A stretch of DNA of 64,000 bases, from assembly GCA_963667505.2 (NCBI GenBank), contig OY763490.2, positions 434,001-498,000 on the forward strand. The letters are read 5' to 3'. The position numbers and the translations under genes are program-made. Each line of letters opens with the position of its first letter. Positions within the stretch are counted from its first letter, which is position 1. Shown piece after piece: positions 8,167-14,571 of the stretch. The notes below the pieces were generated by a model, which saw only the letters and a program-made list of their open reading frames with translations, did not search any database and was not told where the DNA came from. Source of the DNA: Aldehydirespirator sp963667505. Lineage in GTDB: Bacteria > Actinomycetota > Acidimicrobiia > Acidimicrobiales > Aldehydirespiratoraceae.

Positions 8167-8529
8167 TTAGGATCGTCTCAGGTGAGTGGGGACGCCTGGG
8201 GGCGGCGGGCTCCTGCGGTGCAGCTTCCGGGCGTGGGGCGCGAAGTCGCTCGGGCCCCGGTGCACGGTGCGGTGCTCGTCCCACACGGCCACGTCGCCGG
8301 GCCGCCAGTGGTGCGCGAATCCGATGGCCGGGTCGGTGAAGGCGTCGAAGAGCCGCCGCAGCAAGGCCTCGCTGCGGTCGGGAGGCAGTCCCACCACGTA
8401 GCGCGTGAAGCCGGCGTTGACGAACAGGATCTCGTCGCCGGTGCGCGGGTGCAACGCCACCACCGGATGCCGGTACGAGGATTGCTGGGAGCGGTCCGAG
8501 GCGGTCCGGGCTCGACTGCGCGGGTTCAT
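8167..8529 (-). pseudogene. C-terminal half of a TauD/TfdA-type dioxygenase
   Basis: On the minus strand the frame reads HPVVALHPRTGDEILFVN followed by GFTRYVVGL, ALLRRLFDAFTDPA, WRPGDVAVWDEHRTVH and HARKLHR, the standard second half of Fe(II)/2-oxoglutarate dioxygenases of the TauD family, including the distal iron-binding histidine region. The first half, which carries the HxD iron ligands, is missing: the preceding residues (MNPRSRARTASDRSQQ) are unrelated. No partner gene survives. I call it a remnant, not a gene. Confidence 0.7.
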
Positions 8530-8626
8530 GCTGAGCCGTTCTCCAGCATCCTGCCGATGGCGTGCGGGCGGCGGCGCGGCTCTTGTGACAGCGCGGGGAG
8601 CCCTCTTGGGAGGAGCGGGGCGGCGG

Positions 8627-8632
8627 TAGCCT
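8627..8632 (+). promoter_or_regulatory. leaderless-type -10 hexamer of hisS
   Basis: TAGCCT lies eight bases before the hisS GTG. The 22 bases from 8625 to 8646, running from the hexamer into the gene, are identical to those at the def start (44159-44180). Confidence 0.55.
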
Positions 8633-8640
8633 GCGGGGTC

Positions 8641-9918
8641 GTGGCTCAGCCGTTGTTCCGTGCCCCGGTGGGCACCCGCGACATCCTGCCGCCGGAGTCG
8701 GCCCGGCGCCGCCGTCTGGTGGGCGTGTTCGCCGACCTGGCCGAGCGCAGCGGCTTTGGGCTGCTGGAGTCGCCGGTGTTCGAGGACGTCGGCGTGTTCA
8801 AACGGCTGGGCGTCGCCACCGAGGTCGTCACCAAGGAGATGTTCGAGTTCTTCGACAAAGGCGACCCGCCCCGGCATCTGGCCCTGCGGCCCGAACTGAC
8901 CGCCAGCGTGTGCCGGGCGTTCGCCGAGCACCGGCCGACCGTGCCCTGGAAGATCTGGTACTCGGGGCCGCAGTTCCGCTACGAGCGCCCCCAGGCCGGC
9001 CGCTACCGGCAGTTCGAGCAGGTGGGCGTGGAGACCCTCGGCACCGACGACCCTCACGCTGACGTAGAGGTACTGGCTTTGGGCGCCCGCTTCTACGATA
9101 ATCTCGGGTTGCGGCAGGTGCGGTTGCTGGTCAACAGCCTCGGCGACGCCGACAGCCGTCCCTCCTACGACGCCGCACTGGCCGCCTACCTGCAGGGCCG
9201 GCGGGGCGACCTGTCCGAGCAGTCCCGCGTCACGCTGGAGCGCAACCCGCTGCGGGTGCTGGACTCCAAGCGGGAACAGGACCAGCCGGTGATCGCGGAG
9301 GCCCCGCTGATGGCCGACTGCCTGTCGGGTGCCTCGGCCGAGCACTTCGCCGCGGTGCGGGCTGGACTCGACAGCCTCGGCATCGACTATGAGGTGTCGC
9401 CCCGGCTGGTGCGAGGATTCGACTACTACACCCGCACCGCCTTCGAGTTCGTGGCCGACGCACTCGACACCGCCCAGGACGCAGTCGGCGGGGGCGGGCG
9501 CTACGACGGCCTGGTGGAGGACCTCGGCGGGCCGCCCACGCCGGGCATCGGCTTCGCTCTGGGGGTCGACCGCATCCTGCTGGCCTGCGATGCCGAGGGC
9601 GCCTTCGCCGAGACGGCGGCGCCGGTGCAGGTGTTCGTGGTGGACGTCGCCGGCGGCGAGAGCGCGGCGGTGCTGTGCGACCGGCTGCGCCAGGCGGGCC
9701 TGGGGGCGGACCGGGCCTTCGACGGCCGGTCGATGAAGGCCCAGATGAAGCGGGCCGACCGCTCTGGGGCGGTCGTGGCGGTGATAGTCGGCCCCGACGA
9801 GCAAGCCGCGGGCACGGCCACCTTGCGAGACATGCGCGCCGGCGGCGGCCAACGGCAGGTGCCCGAGTCCGAGTTGGTGCCCGCCGTGACCGAGATCTTG
9901 GCAATGGAGGCTCCATGA
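8641..9918 (+). CDS. hisS: histidyl-tRNA synthetase
   Basis: HisRS charges tRNA-His. The 425-residue protein is a class IIa synthetase: N-terminal FRAPVGTRDILPPES, motif 2 with YSGPQFRYERPQAGRYRQFEQ, the histidine-specific signatures LVRGFDYYT and GGGGRYDGLVEDLGG, motif 3 with GIGFALGVDRI, and a C-terminal anticodon-binding domain (VFVVDVAGGE to the end). The GTG at 8641 was chosen because it is preceded by TAGCCT at eight bases and starts the conserved N-terminus, although the frame stays open for 480 bp further upstream. Confidence 0.96.
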   Translation: MAQPLFRAPVGTRDILPPESARRRRLVGVFADLAERSGFGLLESPVFEDVGVFKRLGVATEVVTKEMFEFFDKGDPPRHLALRPELTASVCRAFAEHRPTVPWKIWYSGPQFRYERPQAGRYRQFEQVGVETLGTDDPHADVEVLALGARFYDNLGLRQVRLLVNSLGDADSRPSYDAALAAYLQGRRGDLSEQSRVTLERNPLRVLDSKREQDQPVIAEAPLMADCLSGASAEHFAAVRAGLDSLGIDYEVSPRLVRGFDYYTRTAFEFVADALDTAQDAVGGGGRYDGLVEDLGGPPTPGIGFALGVDRILLACDAEGAFAETAAPVQVFVVDVAGGESAAVLCDRLRQAGLGADRAFDGRSMKAQMKRADRSGAVVAVIVGPDEQAAGTATLRDMRAGGGQRQVPESELVPAVTEILAMEAP

Positions 9919-9932
9919 CCTCGACCACCAGG

Positions 9933-9980
9933 GAATTGGCAGCCCAGAGCGCCGTTTTGGGCACTGGCCGCTGCCAGTTC
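9933..9980 (+). repeat. 48-nt palindromic element, copy A1
   Basis: Outer arms GAATTGGCAGC and GCTGCCAGTTC bracket a 26-nt core containing a GCCGTTTTGGGC-type inner hairpin. It begins 15 bases after the hisS stop and has the same orientation as the copies at 21133, 47146 and 61375. Confidence 0.85.
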
Positions 9981-10124
9981 GCGGTGCTGATGGCGGCCTC
10001 ACTTGGAATTGGCAGTGTTTTGCCCGGTATGCGTGCAGATTGCTGCCAGTTCGCGGTGCTGATGGCGGCCTCACTTGGAATTGGCAGTGTTTTGCCCGGT
10101 ATGCGTGCAGATTGCTGCCAGTTC
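9981..10124 (+). repeat. two identical 72-bp units, each with a 47-nt palindromic element (A2, A3)
   Basis: Positions 9981-10052 and 10053-10124 are identical. Each ends in a palindromic element (10006-10052 and 10078-10124) with arms GAATTGGCAG and CTGCCAGTTC and a core unlike that of A1. They fill most of the hisS-aspS gap. Confidence 0.9.
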
Positions 10125-10147
10125 GCGGCTGGCGCTGAGGCGGCGCT

Positions 10148-11932
10148 GTGACCGGCATGGACGCCACCTCCATGCGCAGCGACCTGTGCGGCCGTCTCGG
10201 CCCGGACGACGCCGGCCGGGCCGTGACGCTGTGCGGCTGGGTGGATCGCCGCCGCGAGCACAGCGAGCACCTCGCTTTCGTCGACCTGCGGGACCACACC
10301 GGCGTCGTGCAGTGCGTGGTGGACGGTGCCCGCGACCTGCGCTCGGAGTACGTCGTGCGCATCACCGGCGCTGTGCGGGTGCGGCCCGAGGGCACCGCCA
10401 ACCCGGCGCTGGCCACCGGCGAGATCGAGGTCCACGACTGCGAGGTGGAGGTGCTGTCACAGGCCGAGCCGCCGCCGTTCCCCCTCGACGAGCGCACCGA
10501 TGTGGACGAGACGCTGCGCCTGCGCCACCGCTACGTCGACCTGCGCAAGCCCCGGATGCAGCGCAACCTGCGGGCGAGAGCCGCCGTCAACCGGGCCATC
10601 CGCGCCGCCATGGACTCCCAAGGGTTCGTCGAGGTTGAGACTCCGATGCTGATCGCCTCCACCCCCGAGGGTGCCCGCGACTTCGTGGTGCCGTCCCGCA
10701 AGGAGCCTGGCTCGTTCTACGCCCTGCCCCAGAGCCCGCAGATCTTCAAGCAGCTCACCATGGTGGGCGGCGTCGACCGCTACTACCAGATCGCCCGCTG
10801 CCTGCGCGACGAGGACCTCCGAGCCGACCGCCAGTTCGAGTTCTCCCAGCTCGACGTCGAGGCGTCGTTCACCGAGCGCGACGACGTGCTCGGCTTCGTG
10901 ACGACTGCGGTCGCCGCGGCCACCGTCGAGGTCACCGGCCACGACCCCGGTCAGTTCGCCCGCATGACCTGGCACGACGCCATGGAGCGCTTCGGCTCCG
11001 ACAAGCCCGACACCCGCTTCGGCATGGAGTTGGCCGAGCTCACCCCGATCTTCGCCGACACCAAGGCCCGAGTGTTCCAGGCGCCGTGCGTAAAGGGAAT
11101 CTGCCTGGGCGGCGGCGCCGGGTCTCTGCCCCGCAACCGCATCGACGAACTGGTGGCCACCTGCCAGCGCTGGGGCGCCAAGGGCCTGGCGTGGATGCGG
11201 GTCGTGGCCGCGGACGCCGACGTTGGCGGCTCGGCCCTCGACGCCGGGGTGGCCAAGTTCCTGTCGCCCGCCGAGGCCGCCGCGGTGATCGACGCCTTGG
11301 AGGCCCGGCCGGGCGACATGGTGTTCCTGGTGGCCGACGAGCGTCCGTTGGTGCGCCATGTGCTGGGCCTGCTGCGGCTGGAGTTGGGCCGCCCGCCGGT
11401 CAACGACGGCCGCTTCAACTACCTCTGGGTGCTGGACTTCCCGCTGTTCGAGGGCCTCAACGACGACGGCGAGCCGATCCCGTCGCACCATCCCTTCACG
11501 ATGCCCCACACCGACGACCTGCCAGCGCTGATGTCGCCGGACGGCCCGCCGAGCGGCGAGGCCCTGCTCGATGCGCGCAGCCAGGCCTACGATTTGGTGC
11601 TCAACGGCTGGGAGCTGGGCTCGGGCAGCGTGAGGATCCACCGCCGAGACATCCAGCAGCGCATCTTCGAAGTTCTGGGCATCGAACCCGACGACGCTCA
11701 GGAGCGCTTCGGGTTCCTGCTCGACGCCTTCCGCTACGGCGCCCCGCCCCACGCCGGGTTCGCAGTCGGCCTCGACCGACTGGCCGCCCTGCTGGTGGGG
11801 GAGGAGAACATCCGCGAGGTGATCGCCTTCCCGAAGACCCAGTCCGGCACCGACCCCCTTACCGACGCGCCCAGCCCAATTGCCGAGACGCACCTGCGGG
11901 AGCTGGGCCTGCGTCTGCGGCCGCCTGTCTGA
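10148..11932 (+). CDS. aspS: aspartyl-tRNA synthetase
   Basis: AspRS charges tRNA-Asp. The 594-residue protein has an N-terminal OB-fold anticodon-binding domain (LCGWVDRRREHSEHLAFVDL), a class IIb catalytic core with PQSPQIFKQLTMVGGVDRYY and motif 2 RCLRDEDLRADRQFEFSQLD, the bacterial GAD insertion (about 290-420), and motif 3 GFAVGLDRLAALL. The C-terminus DPLTDAPSPI is typical. The start could be GTG 10148 or ATG 10157; neither has a strong ribosome binding site. The gene begins just past a cluster of palindromic repeats. Confidence 0.95.
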   Translation: MTGMDATSMRSDLCGRLGPDDAGRAVTLCGWVDRRREHSEHLAFVDLRDHTGVVQCVVDGARDLRSEYVVRITGAVRVRPEGTANPALATGEIEVHDCEVEVLSQAEPPPFPLDERTDVDETLRLRHRYVDLRKPRMQRNLRARAAVNRAIRAAMDSQGFVEVETPMLIASTPEGARDFVVPSRKEPGSFYALPQSPQIFKQLTMVGGVDRYYQIARCLRDEDLRADRQFEFSQLDVEASFTERDDVLGFVTTAVAAATVEVTGHDPGQFARMTWHDAMERFGSDKPDTRFGMELAELTPIFADTKARVFQAPCVKGICLGGGAGSLPRNRIDELVATCQRWGAKGLAWMRVVAADADVGGSALDAGVAKFLSPAEAAAVIDALEARPGDMVFLVADERPLVRHVLGLLRLELGRPPVNDGRFNYLWVLDFPLFEGLNDDGEPIPSHHPFTMPHTDDLPALMSPDGPPSGEALLDARSQAYDLVLNGWELGSGSVRIHRRDIQQRIFEVLGIEPDDAQERFGFLLDAFRYGAPPHAGFAVGLDRLAALLVGEENIREVIAFPKTQSGTDPLTDAPSPIAETHLRELGLRLRPPV

Positions 11933-11956
11933 CCGCAGCCTCCTACGATTGGGGCT

Positions 11957-12046
11957 GTGACAGTGGCGACCGCAGTGACTGGCGCGGCTGGAGCGATCGG
12001 GGCGACCGGGGAGGCTGGGGCGGCCGGAGACCCGTCGAGGCGTTGA
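11957..12046 (+). CDS. putative 29-residue leaderless reading frame upstream of rarA
   Basis: A TACGAT hexamer at 11944-11949 lies seven bases before a GTG that opens a 29-codon frame rich in Ala, Gly and Thr (MTVATAVTGAAGAIGATGEA and more). It ends within a sequence that recurs just before rarA. It may be a decayed promoter and 5' end, not a functional peptide. Confidence 0.2.
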   Translation: MTVATAVTGAAGAIGATGEAGAAGDPSRR

Positions 12047-12123
12047 CCGCATGAGGTCGCGGGTCACTGAGTTCCATCAGTTCCAGTCGATGTCGGCGTG
12101 CGGTCTGTCGAGGCGTTGACCGC
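12034..12123 (+). repeat. 17-bp direct repeat upstream of rarA
   Basis: GTCGAGGCGTTGACCGC occurs at 12034-12050 and again at 12107-12123. The second copy directly precedes the TAGGGT hexamer of rarA, the first is followed by a diverged version of it. Confidence 0.8.
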
Positions 12124-12124
12124 C

Positions 12125-12130
12125 TAGGGT
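12125..12130 (+). promoter_or_regulatory. leaderless-type -10 hexamer of rarA
   Basis: TAGGGT lies seven bases before the rarA GTG; there is no Shine-Dalgarno in between. Confidence 0.5.
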
Positions 12131-12137
12131 CGCTGGG

Positions 12138-13547
12138 GTGGTGGGGGACCTGTTCGATGCGGCCGCGGCTGAGCGTCTGCGCGGGCGGGCGCCGTTGGCA
12201 GCCCGGCTGCGGCCCCGCACCCTCGACGAGATCGTGGGCCAGGACCACCTTGTCGGGCCCGGGCGGCCGTTGCGGGAGCTGATCGAGGCCGACCGGCTGT
12301 CGTCGGTGATCCTTTGGGGGCCGCCGGGCACGGGCAAGACCACCCTGGCCCGCGTGGTGGCCCTCACCACCGCCAAGGCCTTCGAGGAGCTCTCCGCAGT
12401 CACTGCCGGGGTCAAGGACGTGCGAGGCGTGATCGAGCGGGCCCGCGACCGCCTCGGGGCCCACGGCACCGGCACGATCCTGTTCCTTGACGAGGTGCAC
12501 CGATTCAACAAGGCCCAGCAGGACGCCCTGCTGCCCGCGGTGGAGGACGGTCTGATCGTTCTGATCGGCGCAACCACCGAGAATCCGCACTTCGAGGTGA
12601 ACCCGCCGCTGATGTCGCGCTCGACGCTGTTCCGCTTGAACCCGCTCGACGCCGAGTCGTTGGTGGAGCTGGTGCGCCGGGGCCTGGCGGCCGAGCATGC
12701 CACCGCCGACGCCAACGCCGTCAAGCACCTGGCGGCCCGCAGCGGCGGCGACGGTCGCCACGCCCTCACCGGCATCGAAGTGGCCGTGGCCCTCGCCGCT
12801 CGCCGCGCCGAGGCGGTGAGCACCGGAACGGGGGCCGCTCTGCCGGCCGAGGCCGCGGGCACCGGGGCCGGCTCCGGATCCCCGCCTGGTTCTGATCCCA
12901 GCGCCAGGCCCGCAGCGGTGCATGTGACTCTCGCCGATGCCGAGGCGGCGGCCGACGCCAAGGCGGTCCGCTACGGGCGCGACGGCCACTACGACGTGAT
13001 AAGCGCGTTCATCAAGAGCATCCGGGGCTCCGACGCCGACGCCGGGATGTACTGGCTGGCCCGGATGCTGGAGGCTGGCGAGGATCCCCGCTTCATCGCC
13101 CGGCGCCTGGTGATCCTGGCCTCCGAGGACATCGGTCTGGCCGACGACGGCGCGCTGGTCGTGGCCGAGGCCGCGGCCCGGGCAGTGGAATACGTCGGCC
13201 TGCCCGAGGCGCAGCTCAACCTGGCCCACGCGGTGGTGCGCCTGGCCACCGCACCGAAGTCCAACCGGGTGACGGTGGCCTTGGGCCGGGCGACGGCCGA
13301 CGCCAGGGCCGCGGGCGCGGGCGAGGTGCCCGCCCACCTGCGCGACGCCCACTACCAGGGCGCCAAGTCGCTCGGCCACGGCGAGGGGTACCGCTACCCC
13401 CACGACCATCCCGACGGCTGGATTCCCCAGCAGCACCGTCCCACCGAGGTGGCCGACAACGTCTACTACGAGCCGTCGGACCACGGTGCCGAGGCCGACC
13501 TAGCCCGACGCTGGCCCGGGGGCCGCCGTTCCCGGAGCACCGGATAG
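12138..13547 (+). CDS. rarA: replication-associated recombination protein A (RarA/MgsA), AAA+ ATPase
   Basis: RarA is a clamp-loader-like AAA+ ATPase that acts at stalled replication forks. The 469-residue protein opens with LAARLRPRTLDEIVGQDHLVGPG, has Walker A GPPGTGKTT at about residues 59-67, Walker B ILFLDEVHRFNKAQQDALLP, sensor 1 GATTENP, an arginine-finger region with PLMSRSTLF, and the C-terminal tetramerisation domain with YDVISAFIKSIRGSDADAGMYWLARM and LPEAQLNLAHA. A Gly/Ala/Pro-rich insertion of about 40 residues sits near residue 240. The GTG start fits a leaderless promoter. The 3' end runs into tandem repeats that continue past the stop. Confidence 0.95.
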   Translation: MVGDLFDAAAAERLRGRAPLAARLRPRTLDEIVGQDHLVGPGRPLRELIEADRLSSVILWGPPGTGKTTLARVVALTTAKAFEELSAVTAGVKDVRGVIERARDRLGAHGTGTILFLDEVHRFNKAQQDALLPAVEDGLIVLIGATTENPHFEVNPPLMSRSTLFRLNPLDAESLVELVRRGLAAEHATADANAVKHLAARSGGDGRHALTGIEVAVALAARRAEAVSTGTGAALPAEAAGTGAGSGSPPGSDPSARPAAVHVTLADAEAAADAKAVRYGRDGHYDVISAFIKSIRGSDADAGMYWLARMLEAGEDPRFIARRLVILASEDIGLADDGALVVAEAAARAVEYVGLPEAQLNLAHAVVRLATAPKSNRVTVALGRATADARAAGAGEVPAHLRDAHYQGAKSLGHGEGYRYPHDHPDGWIPQQHRPTEVADNVYYEPSDHGAEADLARRWPGGRRSRSTG

Positions 13548-13690
13548 CGGGCGTTGTCCCAAGAGGACCGAATAGCGCGTGCCGTCCCAGGACGACCGAT
13601 TGGCGGGCGCCGTCCCAGGAGTACCGGATAGAGGGGGCGTTGTCCGGAGAGGACTAGGTAGCGGGCATTGTCCTAGGAGGACTAGCTGGA
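13528..13690 (+). repeat. degenerate ~29-bp tandem repeat from the rarA stop onwards
   Basis: About five and a half units of the pattern AGGACCGGATAGCGGGC-GTTGTCCC lie head to tail. The first contains the rarA TAG stop; the others follow it with 70-90 percent identity by eye. Confidence 0.8.
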
Positions 13691-13777
13691 CCGCTGACAG
13701 GCCCCGCTGTCGCCCCGGGCGCGGCGTGAGGCGGGCCGTGTGCCCAGCCGTCGCCGGGAACACCCATAGCTTGGCGG

Positions 13778-13783
13778 TATCTT
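13778..13783 (+). promoter_or_regulatory. leaderless-type -10 hexamer
   Basis: TATCTT lies six bases before the GTG of the DUF948-like gene, which starts the run leading into alaS. Confidence 0.45.
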
Positions 13784-13789
13784 GGCAGC

Positions 13790-14239
13790 GTGAGCGCTCT
13801 CGATCTGGCCGCGGTGATCGTGACTGTCGTCTGTCTGGCGACGGTGGTCGTGCTCACCGTCGCGGTGGTGTCGCTGGTGCGGGCCATGCGCGACCTGCGC
13901 ACGGTCGTGGACGATCTGCGCACCTCGGCGTTGCCGATGGTCGATGACCTGCACACCACCGTCTCCAAGGCGGATGCAGAACTGCGCCGGGTGGACGGCG
14001 TGATCGGGCGGGCCGAGCGGATAGCGGTCACGGTCGACCACGCCAGCCGTCTCACTCACCGTGCGTTCGCCCCGCCTCTGATCAAGGGACTGTCGCTGGT
14101 GTCGGGCGCAGGCCAGGCCGGTCGCCGCCTTCGTGACCGTCGCCGTCTCCGACGGTCGCTGGATGCCGCGTCGCACTCGACGGCTGCGGCCAACGGCTCA
14201 GGCCGGTCGCGCCCGGTGCCGAGAGGACGTCGGCGATGA
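13790..14239 (+). CDS. DUF948-like membrane-anchored protein
   Basis: This 149-residue protein of unknown function has one N-terminal transmembrane helix (about residues 5-30, AAVIVTVVCLATVVVLTVAVVSLV), then a helical region with evenly spaced charged and hydrophobic residues (LRTVVDDLRTSALPMVDDLHTTV) likely to form a coiled coil, and a basic tail. Size, topology and the place just ahead of alaS match the DUF948 family found there in many actinobacteria. The stop overlaps the next ATG as ATGA. Confidence 0.75.
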   Translation: MSALDLAAVIVTVVCLATVVVLTVAVVSLVRAMRDLRTVVDDLRTSALPMVDDLHTTVSKADAELRRVDGVIGRAERIAVTVDHASRLTHRAFAPPLIKGLSLVSGAGQAGRRLRDRRRLRRSLDAASHSTAAANGSGRSRPVPRGRRR

Positions 14240-14571
14240 AGCGGCTGTGGTGGCTCGGCGCGGGCTACGTGGCCGGCCTCGGCACGGCCGCCTGGCTGCG
14301 CAGCAAGGCTCGGCAGGCCGCGGAGCGGTATGCGCCCGAGAATGTGCGCAACGCGGTGGCCGACCGTTCCCGCGAGGCCGCCTACTGGGCTCAACAGACC
14401 GCAGCCGGAAGCGCAAGGAGCTTCAGGCGCGAGACCCGTCGCATCGCCGACGACGTCCGGCTCGCCGTGGCCGAGGGCCGGGAGGCCATGCGCCGCACCG
14501 AGTCGGAGCTGCGCGGCGGCGACGGGGCGTCCGCCGCCCACCAGTCCCGCAACGGGGCCGACACCCGATGA
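14236..14571 (+). CDS. small membrane-associated hypothetical protein
   Basis: The 111-residue product begins MKRLWWLGAGYVAGLGTAAWL, a short hydrophobic segment that could be one membrane helix, followed by a long charged amphipathic helix (RQAAERYAPENVRNAVADRS onwards). No family motif is recognised. It is translationally coupled on both sides: ATGA overlaps with the DUF948-like gene before it and with alaS after it. A role with its membrane-anchored neighbour is an inference from position only. Confidence 0.7.
   Translation: MKRLWWLGAGYVAGLGTAAWLRSKARQAAERYAPENVRNAVADRSREAAYWAQQTAAGSARSFRRETRRIADDVRLAVAEGREAMRRTESELRGGDGASAAHQSRNGADTR

Larger units (their letters stand above)
7709..8640. 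other. 932-bp region without an intact gene
   Basis: Between rel and hisS there is no full-length gene on either strand. I see a short + strand tail resembling the end of a DUF4143-type ATPase (7786-7887), a minus-strand half of a TauD-type dioxygenase (8167-8529), small hairpins at about 8063-8077 and 8136-8151, and the hisS promoter. It looks like a graveyard of accessory genes. Confidence 0.6.

Noticed and set aside
8161..8640. Upstream extension of hisS to 8161
   Set aside because: The frame is open but the added residues have no HisRS homology, overlap a dioxygenase remnant on the other strand, and the -10 hexamer supports GTG 8641.
9981..10124. CRISPR array
   Set aside because: The two identical 72-bp units include the spacer, so there are no unique spacers, and no cas genes are present.
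9915..10151. Reading frame starting with ATGA at the hisS stop and running through the repeats
   Set aside because: It is made almost wholly of the palindromic repeats and encodes repeated phrases only because the unit length is a multiple of three.
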